A stretch of DNA of 64,000 bases from JAEUQQ01 sp963697285. GTDB taxonomy: Bacteria > Acidobacteriota > Vicinamibacteria > Vicinamibacterales > JAFNAJ01. Below are positions 52,484-62,717 of the stretch, in pieces. Every line of letters begins with the position of its first letter. The first letter of the stretch is position 1. The position numbers and the translations under genes are program-made. The stretch is taken from NCBI GenBank assembly GCA_963697285.1, contig CAVONI010000012.1:434001-498000 (forward strand), read 5' to 3'. A model generated the notes under the pieces. That model did no database searches. It saw only the letters and a list, made by a program, of their open reading frames with translations, and had not been told where the DNA came from.

Positions 52484-53182
52484 ATGCGACGCTTGCTCAT
52501 GACGCCCGTCATCACCTTCGCGGTCGGCGCGATCCTCGCCACGGCAGGCTGGCCTGTCGCGCCGATGGAGGCACAGACGCGGACGGGCACCATCCGCGGA
52601 CGCGTCGATGTCGATGATGGCGCAGCCGTTCATGTGCACCGACCTGCCGTGGTCGACCGGGTGAGACCTGCACCGGTTGCCGAAGAACCCCGTCGCGCAG
52701 TCGTGTATCTCGAGACGGCCCCTCGCGGAGCATTCGACGAGGCGCCGCCACGCCGCGCACGGCTCGATCAGCGCGGCGAGGCCTTCGTGCCGCACGTCAT
52801 CGCCATCCAGGTCGGCACCACGGTCGACTTCCCCAACAACGACCGGACCTACCACAACGTCTTCTCGCTCTCGCGCACGAAGACATTCGACCTCGGTCGG
52901 TACGCCGCTGGAAAATCGAAGTCCGTGACCTTCGATCGCCCGGGCATCGTGCGGGTCTTCTGCGACATCCACTCGCACATGAATGCCTGGATCCTCGTCT
53001 TCGCGCACCGGTACTTCACGGTCACCGAATCCGACGGCCGCTTCAGGATCGACAACGTGCCAGCCGGCACGTACACCGTGAGCGTCTGGCGCGAGGCCGG
53101 CGCCACCGTCTCGCGCAGCGTCACGGTCGCACCCGGAGGTGACGTGGACATCGCCTTCGCCGCTGGCCGGAACACGCCATGA
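52484..53182 (+). CDS. Periplasmic cupredoxin-like protein with carboxypeptidase-regulatory-like end
   Basis: The 232-residue exported protein has a signal peptide (FAVGAILATAGWPVAPMEAQ). The middle is a plastocyanin-like domain: a His in RTYHNVFSLS and a later FCDIHSHMNAW carrying Cys, His and Met. These are the four usual ligands of a type-1 copper site. The C-terminal DGRFRIDNVPAGTYTVSVWRE is a CNA-B/carboxypeptidase regulatory-like strand set. Similar proteins are often mislabelled methylamine utilization proteins. The stop overlaps the kinase start (ATGA), so it may act with the sensor. Confidence 0.85.
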   Translation: MRRLLMTPVITFAVGAILATAGWPVAPMEAQTRTGTIRGRVDVDDGAAVHVHRPAVVDRVRPAPVAEEPRRAVVYLETAPRGAFDEAPPRRARLDQRGEAFVPHVIAIQVGTTVDFPNNDRTYHNVFSLSRTKTFDLGRYAAGKSKSVTFDRPGIVRVFCDIHSHMNAWILVFAHRYFTVTESDGRFRIDNVPAGTYTVSVWREAGATVSRSVTVAPGGDVDIAFAAGRNTP

Positions 53183-54980
53183 CCCGGCTCCTGGGGTCGC
53201 TGACGAACCGCATCTTCCTCGCCGCTGCCCTGTTGGCGGTCGCGACGATCGGCATGGCCGTGTTCGTGGTCAACTCGGTCGTGACGGCGCAGGCGGAACG
53301 CGAACTGACCGCGGAACTCACCGACACGAGCACCCTGGTCGGGCAGTTCCAGCAGTTGACCGAGACGCACCTGCGTCAGCAGGCACGCCTCGTCGCCGAC
53401 CTCCCGAAGCTGAAGGCCGCGCTGGCCGTCAATCATGGCCCGACGCTCGCACCGTTGGCGGCCGACTATCGGCAACAACTTGGCGCGGCCGCGGTGGTCC
53501 TCACCGGTCGCGGCGGGAACCTGCTTGCGCGCGACGGCATCGACCAGCGCACGGCGTCGGCCCTGTTGGCGCTCCCGTCCCTGGTGCAGGCACGCAACGG
53601 CACCGAGGGCGCCGGCTTCCTCGCGCATCACCAGGCGGTGTACTTCGTGGTCACGACGCCGGTGTGGATCGATCCCTCCGACCCCGAGGTGCTCGGCACC
53701 CTGAGCATCGTGGCGGCCCTCGACACCGCGCTCGCGCTGCGCTTGCGGGCGTTCACGGGCAGTGATCTCGCCTTCACGTGGGAGGGGCGCGTCCACGCGA
53801 CCACGCGTCCGGCGCGCGACGTCGACGCGCTCGACCACTGGCTCGGCGCGCAGAGTCCACCAACCGTGCGCCTCGGCGGCGAAGACTACATGACACGCGT
53901 CATGCCGCTGCCGACCGCCGAACCGGCCGAAGGGCGCCCGCCGGTCGCCCAGGGGGTCCCGGGCGTGGTCCTGCTCCGCTCCCGCACCGAACACCTGCGC
54001 TTTCTCGCTACCCTGCACACCGCCCTGTTCGCCACGGCGCTGGCCGCCGTGCTGATCGCCACGGTGTTGTCGTATGTCGTCGCCCGCACCATCACGCGCC
54101 CGATTCGCGCGGTCACCGCCGCGATGCACGAGATGGAGGCGACGGGCGCAGTGGCGATGCCCTCCTTGCCGCCCACGTCGTCATTCGACGACGAGGATGC
54201 GCGGGGCCTGGCGCAGACGTTCGCGTCGATGACGGCGGCCATCACGCGCTTCCAGCAGGAGGCCACGCAGCGCGAGCGGCTGTCGTCGCTCGGCCGCCTC
54301 TCGACCGTCATCGCCCACGAGATCCGCAACCCCCTGATGATCATCAAGACGGCATTGCGAACGCTGCGGCGCTCCGCGCCCGGCGAAGCACGCGCGACGA
54401 CCGCCGTCGACGACATCGACGAGGAGGTGGCTCGCCTCAACCGGCTCGTCAACGATGTGCTCGACTTCGCCAAGCCGATCCGCTTCGACATCGCGCCCGT
54501 CGACATGCGAACCATCTGCGAGGGTGCGGCGCTGGCCGCGATGGCCGACGGGACGCCGCCGCGCGTCGACGTCGTGGTGCCGGCGGTCGGCGTGACGGTC
54601 GAGACCGACGGCGAGCGCCTGCGGGCCGCGCTGGTCAACCTGCTCGACAACGCGCGACAGTCCGTGGCGGCGGCCGGCACCGCGCGGGACCTCGGCGATC
54701 TGCCGCCGGTCGTGCTCGAGGCGCATCAACCCGCCGCCGATCGGGTGGTACTCGTGGTGCACGATCAGGGGGCCGGGATCAGCGCGACCGACCTCCCGCG
54801 CATCTTCGATCCGTTCTTCACGACACGCCGGACGGGTTCCGGCCTTGGACTGGCGATTGTCCGCAACGTCATCGAGGGGCTCGGAGGACAGATCAACGTC
54901 GAGAGCCGCCCGTCGGAGGGCACCACCGTGACCATCGAACTTCCGCGGCGTCACGCGACGCCCGCCCACCCGGTCTCCGC

Positions 54981-54984
<4 letters not shown>
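53179..54984 (+). CDS. Sensor histidine kinase with periplasmic domain
   Basis: The 601-residue membrane kinase has membrane helices at about 13-33 and 278-301 with a periplasmic sensing domain of about 240 residues between (double-Cache-like; ARLVADLPKLKAALAVNHG). A HAMP domain follows (ARTITRPIRAVTAAM). Then HisKA has His380 in VIAHEIRNPLMIIK, and HATPase_c has NLLDNARQS, VVHDQGAGIS and TGSGLGLAIV. It is overlapped by the cupredoxin gene and overlaps the activator gene (both ATGA). The expected partner is the NtrC-type regulator encoded next. Confidence 0.93.
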
Positions 54985-56350
<1,366 letters not shown>

Positions 56351-56351
<1 letters not shown>

Positions 56352-56373
56352 GGTCGCCTTCCTGGTGCGACCC
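56351..56373 (+). terminator. Small hairpin overlapping the activator stop
   Basis: GGGTCGC (56351-56357) and GCGACCC (56367-56373) form a 7-bp stem with a 9-base loop starting at the last base of the TAG stop. It would separate this operon from the sigma-54 target operon. Confidence 0.4.
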
Positions 56374-56417
56374 GTTGCACGTCGCGCCACGGACCCGGAA
56401 CGCTTACGCAGCAGGTA

Positions 56418-56435
56418 ACCGCTTTCGCGAGCGGT
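56418..56435. promoter_or_regulatory. Dyad, candidate activator binding site (UAS)
   Basis: ACCGCT and AGCGGT are perfect inverted arms with a 6-base spacer (56418-56423 and 56430-56435). A related GCTTACGC/GCGGTAAGC similarity surrounds it. The dyad lies about 70-85 bp upstream of the -24 element, where enhancer sites of NtrC-type activators are normally found. Confidence 0.5.
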
Positions 56436-56501
56436 AAGCCGGCCCTGCACGCACAACGTCGGCCTGGGCGGTATTCGTTGAGGATTCACCACCTGGTCCG
56501 G

Positions 56502-56518
56502 TCGGCATCGCCCTTGCC
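56502..56518 (+). promoter_or_regulatory. Sigma-54 promoter candidate
   Basis: TCGGCATCGCCCTTGCC has GG at 56504-56505, exactly ten bases, then GC at 56516-56517, with GGCA and TTGC contexts as in the consensus TGGCAC-N5-TTGCW. The predicted start is about 30 bp before the ribosome binding site GAGGAGA (56544-56550) of the next gene. Confidence 0.6.
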
Positions 56519-56557
56519 ACTACTCCCCTCGAGCATCCATCGCGAGGAGAGTACGAC

Positions 56558-57031
56558 GTGGACGAACGTTGCGGACCCATTGTGAAGCAGTCGCACCGGC
56601 GAGCGGCCTGGACCCTGGCCCTGGCGCTGGTCATCTCGACAGGATGTGACGAGACCCTCTCGAAGATCGCCGGCCCGACGCCGTCGCTCGAGCCGACATT
56701 CTCGAGCATCAGGGCCAACATCCTCGAAGCACAGGATTCAGCGGGGCGGCGGGCCTGTGTCCAATGCCACACCAACGCCGGGCGCAATCCCGCGGCGGGC
56801 CTGAATCTCGCGATCGACCCGTATGCGGCCCTCGTCAACGTCCCGAGCAGGAACAAGCCTGGTGCGGTGCTTGTCATCCCGGGCGACCCTGACGGCAGTT
56901 ACGTGTATCAGAAGCTGATCGGTGCACCCGGGATCGCCGGCCTCCGCATGCCCATCGTGCCGCCGTACCTCACCGATGGACAACTCTTGATCGTGCGTCG
57001 CTGGATACAGAACGGCGCGAAGAACGACTGA
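56558..57031 (+). CDS. c-type cytochrome-like lipoprotein with one CxxCH motif
   Basis: The 157-residue lipoprotein has a lipobox-type N-terminus (WTLALALVISTGC, Cys30). A single heme-binding motif RRACVQCHTN (C-x2-C-H) sits near residue 70, and a Met in LRMPIVPP about 60 residues later could be the axial ligand. The rest resembles the small cytochrome-type domain found in many planctomycete and acidobacterial lipoproteins (VIPGDPDGSYVYQKL, DGQLLIVRRWIQNGAKND). The GTG start follows GAGGAGA by 7 bases. It is the first gene behind the sigma-54 promoter candidate. Confidence 0.85.
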   Translation: MDERCGPIVKQSHRRAAWTLALALVISTGCDETLSKIAGPTPSLEPTFSSIRANILEAQDSAGRRACVQCHTNAGRNPAAGLNLAIDPYAALVNVPSRNKPGAVLVIPGDPDGSYVYQKLIGAPGIAGLRMPIVPPYLTDGQLLIVRRWIQNGAKND

Positions 57032-57062
57032 AGCGCCTGACGGCGTCATGGAGACTGCACAC

Positions 57063-57998
57063 ATGAAGCGACACGCCCGCGCCATCGGCACCGCCCTCGG
57101 GGTGGTGCTCGCGATTTCCTCGCCGGCCCTGGCACAGGCCCCTCCGCCCCCGGCGCCGACCGAGGCGGCCGATCCGACACCGGTGCCCACACCGGCGCCG
57201 ACGGCGACACAGGACACCAGCGACGCGGTGGACGACAAGGTCCTGAACCCGGCACAACCCGACTTCACCCTCGTAGGGTTGCCGACGACGCTGCGGCTGC
57301 CCCGCGGCACCCTGGCGTTCCGCGTGACGCACCGATTCGCGCGTCCCCTGGGGCAAGGCAGCTTTGGCGACCTGGCCGAGGACTTCTTCGGGCTCGATGT
57401 GGGCGGCCTGATAGGGCTCGAGTTGCGATACGGCGTCTTGCCGGGCTGGCAGGTCGGCATCCACCGGACCAGCGACCGGACGATCCAGTTCTTCACGCAG
57501 TACAACGCCATCCGCCAACGTGAAGGGCGACCGTTCGCGATCGACGCCTTCGCGTCGGCCGAAGGCACGAACAACTTCAAGAGCGAGGATCCGACCACCC
57601 CCACCGGCGAGGGCATCAGGTCTCCGGCCATCGGGGCCATTGTCTCGACCACGATCGGGCGGCGCGCGGGTGTCTACGCGATGCCGGTGTGGGTGAACAA
57701 CACCAACGCCCTGCCGGAGGAACTCGTCGACGACAACAGCACCCTCGCGCTTGGCCTCGGGGCACGGCTGCGCGTCTCGTCATCGCTGTACGTGGTCGCC
57801 GAGATGATGCCGCGACTGTCGGGGCACGACCCCGGCGCGACGCACGCGTCGTTCGCGATCGAAGCCCGCAAGGGCGGTCACTCGTTCCAGATCAACTTCT
57901 CGAACGGGCTGGGCACCACCATGGCGCAGATGGCGCGAGGCGGATCCCCGAACGACGATTGGTTCATCGGCTTCAACATCTCGCGCAAGTTCTTCTGA
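57063..57998 (+). CDS. DUF5777-like beta-barrel protein
   Basis: The 311-residue protein has a signal peptide (IGTALGVVLAISSPALAQA) and a Pro/Thr linker. A beta-rich body follows that begins LPTTLRLPRGTLAFRVTHRFARPLGQG. It contains GLIGLELRYGVLPGWQVGIHRTSDRTIQFFTQY and ends FIGFNISRKFF. The pattern fits the DUF5777 family of outer-membrane-like barrels that accompany small cytochrome lipoproteins. The ATG at 57063 has GGAGA upstream. It lies between a CxxCH lipoprotein and a cupredoxin-like lipoprotein, suggesting one redox-linked operon. Confidence 0.8.
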   Translation: MKRHARAIGTALGVVLAISSPALAQAPPPPAPTEAADPTPVPTPAPTATQDTSDAVDDKVLNPAQPDFTLVGLPTTLRLPRGTLAFRVTHRFARPLGQGSFGDLAEDFFGLDVGGLIGLELRYGVLPGWQVGIHRTSDRTIQFFTQYNAIRQREGRPFAIDAFASAEGTNNFKSEDPTTPTGEGIRSPAIGAIVSTTIGRRAGVYAMPVWVNNTNALPEELVDDNSTLALGLGARLRVSSSLYVVAEMMPRLSGHDPGATHASFAIEARKGGHSFQINFSNGLGTTMAQMARGGSPNDDWFIGFNISRKFF

Positions 57999-58116
57999 CG
58001 GCACGTGAACGCGCGATGGGCACGCGCCGCGACAGCGGTGCCGCCGCGCGTCCTTGACAGGGGGACGGCGGCAGGGCGAGAGTTACGTGGAACTCTGCAG
58101 TGCTGAGGACACGGAC

Positions 58117-58554
58117 ATGACGCGCACATACGTCTCGCTCGGATGCACGGTGATCACCCTCGTGGCGGCGCTCGGCTGCGGCGGGGGCGGGGGATCGGCT
58201 CCGACGCAGCCCTCCACGAACGCCGGCGGCGGGACGAGTTCGGGCGGGGCGACAGGTGGCTCGTCGGGCACGAACCGCATCATCATCACGGCCAGCGGTG
58301 TCGACCAGAAGGCGCTGACGATCAAGGTCGGCGAGCGCCTCACGGTCACCAACAACGATTCGCGCGCCCACGAGTTCTCGTCGGACCCGCATCCCGAGCA
58401 CACGAACTGCCCCGAACTCAATCAGATCGGGTTCATCCAGCCGAACCAGACCAAGGAATCCGGGAACTTCGTCAGGACGCAGACGTGCGGGTTCCACGAT
58501 CACAACCAGCCGACGAACACCAGCCTGCAGGGACGCCTGACGATCGCGCCGTAG
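58117..58554 (+). CDS. Cupredoxin-like lipoprotein
   Basis: The 145-residue lipoprotein has the lipobox LVAALGCGG (Cys21) and a Gly/Ser/Thr linker. A cupredoxin-type domain follows: ITASGVDQKALTIKVGERLTVTNNDSRAHEF contains the first His ligand, and TQTCGFHDHNQPTN the Cys and second His. A Met axial ligand is not evident, so the copper site may be altered. GAGGA precedes the ATG. It is the third gene after the sigma-54 promoter, about 120 bp behind the barrel gene; that gap has no gene. Confidence 0.8.
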   Translation: MTRTYVSLGCTVITLVAALGCGGGGGSAPTQPSTNAGGGTSSGGATGGSSGTNRIIITASGVDQKALTIKVGERLTVTNNDSRAHEFSSDPHPEHTNCPELNQIGFIQPNQTKESGNFVRTQTCGFHDHNQPTNTSLQGRLTIAP

Positions 58555-58621
58555 CCTCGGCGGCGGTTTCAGCAAGGGCCGGGCGCCGTGTCTGCAGCGG
58601 TCGCCGCCGCGAACGGAGTGG

Positions 58622-59797
58622 CTACCTCTGGCGCTCCGGCATGGCCGCCACCAGCTCGTCGAGGACCCCGAGCGCCAGTTCGACGTCGTCTGCCGTCGTG
58701 TAGTAGTGAGGCGCGATCCGTATTCCGGCGCCGGGCCGATAGTCGACGATCACGTCGCGCGAGATCAACGCGCGCGAGATGGCCTCGCCGTTCGGCAGGT
58801 CGAGCGTGACGGTCCCGCCGCGGGCGGCATCGGCGCGGGGCGTTCGGACACGCCAACCGCGGGCATCGGCGTGATCGAGGATGCGCCGGGTCAGCAGGAG
58901 GGAGTGCGCGCGGATCCGATCGACGCCCACGTCGTTGACCAGGCGATAGCCCGCCCGCGCCGAGTAGAAGGTCGGCACGTTCGGCGTGCCGCTCTGGAAG
59001 CGCTCGATGCCCTCGGCGTACTCGACGGGGCCGATGGCAAAGTCGAAGGGACGGCGATGCGCCGCCCAGCCAATCATCGCGGGCTCCAACGTCCGAATGA
59101 GGTCGGGCCGCACGTACAGGTATCCCGCCCCCGGACCTCCGCACAACCACTTCACCGAGCCGCCAACCGCGAAATCGGCCTCGAGGCCCGCGAGATCGAG
59201 GGGAACGGCGCCTGCCGCCTGGTAGGTGTCGGCCACGACGCGCGCGCCGACCTGGTGCGCCTTCTCGATGATGGCGGTCGCGTCCTGGATGGCCGACGAC
59301 TTGAAGAGCACGTACGAGAAGGGTACCAGCGCCGTGCGCTCGTCAATTGCGTCCACGAGGGCCTGCGTTGGCGGGTGCACCCCGTCGGGCGACTCGACGA
59401 TCACGACCTCGGCCCCGTATTTCCGCCAGTTCTCGAACAGGTAGATGTTCGACGGGAACTCGACGTCGCTGACGATGATGCGGTTGCGGCGACCCGAGAA
59501 GTCGCAGGCCGAGAGAATGACCCCGAGCGCGACGGCGACGTTCTGGTGCATCGAGATGGTACCCGTTGCGACCCCGAGGATCGGGGCCAGCAGGTCGCCG
59601 GTCTCGTGCCCCATGTCCCACCAGCCTTCGTGCCAGGCGCGCACCCCGCGCATGGACCACGCATCGGCGAACGCACGCAGTTCGTCGTAGGCCGCTCGCG
59701 GCATCGCGCCCAGCGAGTGGCTCACCAGGTAGGTGCAGTCGGCGAGGATGGGAAACTCGTCGCGATACGATGCCAGGCTGCGGCCCTGTGTCAGCAT
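58622..59797 (-). CDS. PLP-dependent aminotransferase class V, kynureninase-like
   Basis: The 391-residue enzyme has the fold-type I pattern: DTYQAAGAVPLDLAGLEADFAVGGSVKWLCGGPGAGYLYVR, in which the Lys of SVKWL is the PLP-binding residue. IIVSDVEFPSNIYLFENWRKYGAE and IHRHRPFD-like sequence (WAAHRRPFDFAIGP) complete the active site region. The arrangement resembles kynureninases (KynU), which split kynurenine to anthranilate. No other tryptophan-catabolism gene is near, so a broader class V function (lyase on another amino acid) is also possible. The ATG at 59797 has a purine-rich sequence before it; an upstream GTG is less likely. Confidence 0.85.
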   Translation of the reverse strand: MLTQGRSLASYRDEFPILADCTYLVSHSLGAMPRAAYDELRAFADAWSMRGVRAWHEGWWDMGHETGDLLAPILGVATGTISMHQNVAVALGVILSACDFSGRRNRIIVSDVEFPSNIYLFENWRKYGAEVVIVESPDGVHPPTQALVDAIDERTALVPFSYVLFKSSAIQDATAIIEKAHQVGARVVADTYQAAGAVPLDLAGLEADFAVGGSVKWLCGGPGAGYLYVRPDLIRTLEPAMIGWAAHRRPFDFAIGPVEYAEGIERFQSGTPNVPTFYSARAGYRLVNDVGVDRIRAHSLLLTRRILDHADARGWRVRTPRADAARGGTVTLDLPNGEAISRALISRDVIVDYRPGAGIRIAPHYYTTADDVELALGVLDELVAAMPERQR

Positions 59798-60025
59798 TCC
59801 TGCCCGCCCCTGATCGGCATGGCTGCCGTTGACCGTTCCATTCCCGGCGATTATCACCGTCGCTCGCCCGCACGGTCAATGGCACGTGCGGCTCAGCGGC
59901 CGCTCGTGACGGTCGCCACGAGGGGTGGAGCCTGCGCAACTCCGCGAGCCCTGCTGCGGGCGTGCGGGCGCCGTTTCGGGCGAGCCCTACGGGATTCGGC
60001 TGCCCGGCCCGATAACCGGGCTGCT

Positions 60026-60244
60026 ATGGCGTGGGATCCCTCGAAACCCGACCGCCGCACGGCAGAAGACCGTCGCGGCTACCAGCGTGGCGGGCGTCGC
60101 AAAACCGATTGGCCGGCCGACGTGGGCGAACTCAGCTGCCCGTCGTGCCTGTCGAAGGAGATCAAGTTCATCGACGCGACGCCGGCCACCTATTTCTGGC
60201 AGTGCCACCGCTGCCGCCACACCTGGGACTCTCCGAGGAAGTGA
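60026..60244 (+). CDS. Small zinc-ribbon protein
   Basis: The 72-residue protein has a basic, polar N-terminus (DPSKPDRRTAEDRRGYQRGGRRKTD). A C-terminal zinc ribbon has LSCPSCLSKEIKFID and WQCHRCRHTWDS, two C-x2-C knuckles 23 residues apart. No other domain is present. It lies alone on the plus strand, facing the penicillin acylase gene, whose stop is 5 bp beyond. A nucleic-acid or protein contact role is likely. No clear ribosome binding site is visible. Confidence 0.75.
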   Translation: MAWDPSKPDRRTAEDRRGYQRGGRRKTDWPADVGELSCPSCLSKEIKFIDATPATYFWQCHRCRHTWDSPRK

Positions 60245-60248
60245 GTCA

Positions 60249-62654
60249 CTACGGCAGGATGGACAGGCGGCCGCTCGCCGCGGCGTCTACCGCGGCGCGC
60301 GAAAACGGCAACGGCACGTACGTCGTGGTCTGCCACAGGCTCAGCATGTCGTCGACGTGCGCCGAACCCAGTTGGCCGCTCTGCCCCAGCGTCAGCACCA
60401 CCTGCGATCGATCGAAGTCCGCGAGATCGATGATCTGCCGGTACGACGAGACCACCGTCTGGGTCTCAGATCGCATGACAGGCGTCACGGTCGAGGCGTT
60501 GCCACCGAATTCGGCCCGACGACTGAAGAAGCGTCGCAGGATCGGCTGCGCCTCGAAGGGCACGTGTGGAAACACCACCTCGTTGAGCGCCCCCCAGCGC
60601 CAGGCATCCTCCGACGAGGTCCCGGTGCGCACGTCGAGCGACGTGAGCGCCAGTGCGAGAGCGGTCGAGAGCATCTGTTCGCACGTTTCCCGTCCGGGCG
60701 TGCGCCGGTCGTCACACCATCCGTCCTCGGTCCGCATCACGATGCCGTGCATCGCCTTGGTCGGCCAGTGGGGCAGCCCCGCCCAGTCCTTCCACAACGC
60801 GTCGCCCAGGTCGTCGCTGAAGAGCACCTCGACCAGCGCGTCGTACCACGCCATGTAGATGGCTGCCGCCGACGAGCCCCGATCGAGCGCGCCATCCCAC
60901 GCCTTCAGGCGATCGATGGCGGCGCGCTGGCGCGGATCGCTGGTCACCGTGCGCAGCATCCACGGCAGCAGGACCCTGACCTGCGCCGATCGCACGTCGG
61001 CATGCATCGCCTTCATGGCGTCGACGCTCAGGACCGGCGTCGCCTCGATGAGTTCGGTGATGCGCGCGGCGCGATACCCGGGTTCCCAGTTCGTGCTGAC
61101 GACAGGTAGAGAGGCCTCGGGCAGGGCCTGGTTGTTGGCGGTCACCACGTACCCCCGCGTGGGGTTGGCAATCTGCGGCATCTCGGGCAGGGGCACGTAT
61201 CCCGTCCACTCGTACTCGCCGGTCCACCCGGGGACGGGCACGGTGCCATCGCCCTTCGCGCGCACGGGCAGGGCCCCGAAGGCCATGTACCCGATGTTGC
61301 CCTCGACGTCGGCGTAGACCCAGTTCTGGATGGGCACGTGGTAGTCCGCCATCGCGGCCTGGAACTCGCGCCAGTTCTGCGCGAGGTTGACCCCCATGAA
61401 CGCCACCAGGGTGTGGTCGCGCGCGTCGAGGGCCGTCCAGCGCAGCGCGAGCGCGTCGCTGGCGCCCTTCGCGATGTCGGTGATGATGGGGCCGTGCCGC
61501 GTGCTGCGCACCGCCAGCGGGATGTCTGGCGCACCCCTGACCTTGATGATCTCGTGCACGACGCGCATCGGTTCCCACGCGCCGTTGTACTCGGCCGCGC
61601 CGTCGGCGTTCAGTCGCTCGATGTAGAGATCCTGCACGTCGGCCATGAGGTTCGTCACGCCCCACGCGATGCGCTGGTTGTGGCCGATGACGATGCCCGG
61701 CACGCCCGGGAGGGTCGCACCGGCGGCGTTCAGGGCCCCACCCTCGATGTGCGCGAGATACCAGACTGACGGCGCGCGCGTGCCGAGGTGCGGGTCGTTG
61801 GCGAGGAGTGGCTTGCCCGTGGCCGAGCGAGCGCCCGAAACGACCCAGTTGTTGCTGGCGCCAAGCGCGTCGAGCACGAAGGGGGTCGCGGGCACGCGGT
61901 CTGCCAGACGCGCCACGCTGTCGATCGCCTGGCGCGACAGGTCGCCGGATGACGTCAACACCGGCACGGTCGACGTCAGCCCCTCGGGCAGGATGACAGG
62001 CCCGCCCGCGGTGTAGGCCGGCATCAGCGCGCGTGCGCCGTCCATCCCGACCTTGCCGGCGATACGCGCCCGCAGGATCTCGTCGCGGTAGTTCGTCGAG
62101 AGGTTGAGCGCCATCACTTTCGACCACGCCAGCGCATCCTCGACGGTGTACGGTTCAGGCGTCGTGCCGAGGAGCGCGTATTCGACGGGCAGGCCGCGTC
62201 CGCTGTGCGTGGCAATGAACGCGTTCACGCCGCGCACGTACGCGTCGAGATACCCGCGAGCACCTGGAGGCAACGACGCCGCGCCTGCTGCTGCGGCGCG
62301 ACGCAGACCGAGCGTCCTGAAGAGGCGGTCGGTCTCGACCGCCGCGGGGCCAAGGACCTCGGACAGCCGACCCGCCGCCAGGCGACGCTGGAATTCCATT
62401 TGCCACAGGCGGTCCTGGGCGTGCACGTAGCCGAGGCCGAACGCGGCATCGTTCTCGCTGGCCGCCCGGATGTGCGGGATCCCCCACCCGTCACGGACGA
62501 CCTCGATCGCCGCCGAGGGGCCCGAGATCCGGATGGTCCCGCTGACCTGCGGCAAGGCCGCGCGCAGGCGGAACCAGGCGTATCCACCAACGGCGAGGGC
62601 CACGACGAGGAGGCCCAGCACCACCCACTTCACCATCCGGCCGATGAGGCGCAT
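60249..62654 (-). CDS. Penicillin acylase family Ntn-hydrolase
   Basis: The 801-residue precursor has an N-terminal membrane or signal segment (WVVLGLLVVALAVGGYAWF). The alpha-chain domain has VVRDGWGIPHIRAASENDAAFGLGYVHAQDRLWQME. The autocatalytic site is GASNNWVVSG, where Ser267 becomes the N-terminal nucleophile after cleavage. The beta chain includes PLLANDPHLGTRAPSVWYLAH and IGHNQRIAWGVTNLMADVQDLY. Substrates of this family include acyl-homoserine lactones, penicillins and other N-acyl amides, so quorum quenching is one possibility. It may be periplasmic. It is divergent from lipA by 63 bp. Confidence 0.92.
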   Translation of the reverse strand: MRLIGRMVKWVVLGLLVVALAVGGYAWFRLRAALPQVSGTIRISGPSAAIEVVRDGWGIPHIRAASENDAAFGLGYVHAQDRLWQMEFQRRLAAGRLSEVLGPAAVETDRLFRTLGLRRAAAAGAASLPPGARGYLDAYVRGVNAFIATHSGRGLPVEYALLGTTPEPYTVEDALAWSKVMALNLSTNYRDEILRARIAGKVGMDGARALMPAYTAGGPVILPEGLTSTVPVLTSSGDLSRQAIDSVARLADRVPATPFVLDALGASNNWVVSGARSATGKPLLANDPHLGTRAPSVWYLAHIEGGALNAAGATLPGVPGIVIGHNQRIAWGVTNLMADVQDLYIERLNADGAAEYNGAWEPMRVVHEIIKVRGAPDIPLAVRSTRHGPIITDIAKGASDALALRWTALDARDHTLVAFMGVNLAQNWREFQAAMADYHVPIQNWVYADVEGNIGYMAFGALPVRAKGDGTVPVPGWTGEYEWTGYVPLPEMPQIANPTRGYVVTANNQALPEASLPVVSTNWEPGYRAARITELIEATPVLSVDAMKAMHADVRSAQVRVLLPWMLRTVTSDPRQRAAIDRLKAWDGALDRGSSAAAIYMAWYDALVEVLFSDDLGDALWKDWAGLPHWPTKAMHGIVMRTEDGWCDDRRTPGRETCEQMLSTALALALTSLDVRTGTSSEDAWRWGALNEVVFPHVPFEAQPILRRFFSRRAEFGGNASTVTPVMRSETQTVVSSYRQIIDLADFDRSQVVLTLGQSGQLGSAHVDDMLSLWQTTTYVPLPFSRAAVDAAASGRLSILP

Positions 62655-62717
62655 CCGCGAGAGGATACAACGTCCTCCCGGCAGCCGGTACCGCGCGGCA
62701 TGCTACGATCACTGGTC

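Noticed and set aside
56365..56382. TGGTGCGACCCGTTGCA as a sigma-54 promoter
   Set aside because: GG and GC are separated by 11 bases, not 10, and it overlaps the activator hairpin. The match at 56502 is better.
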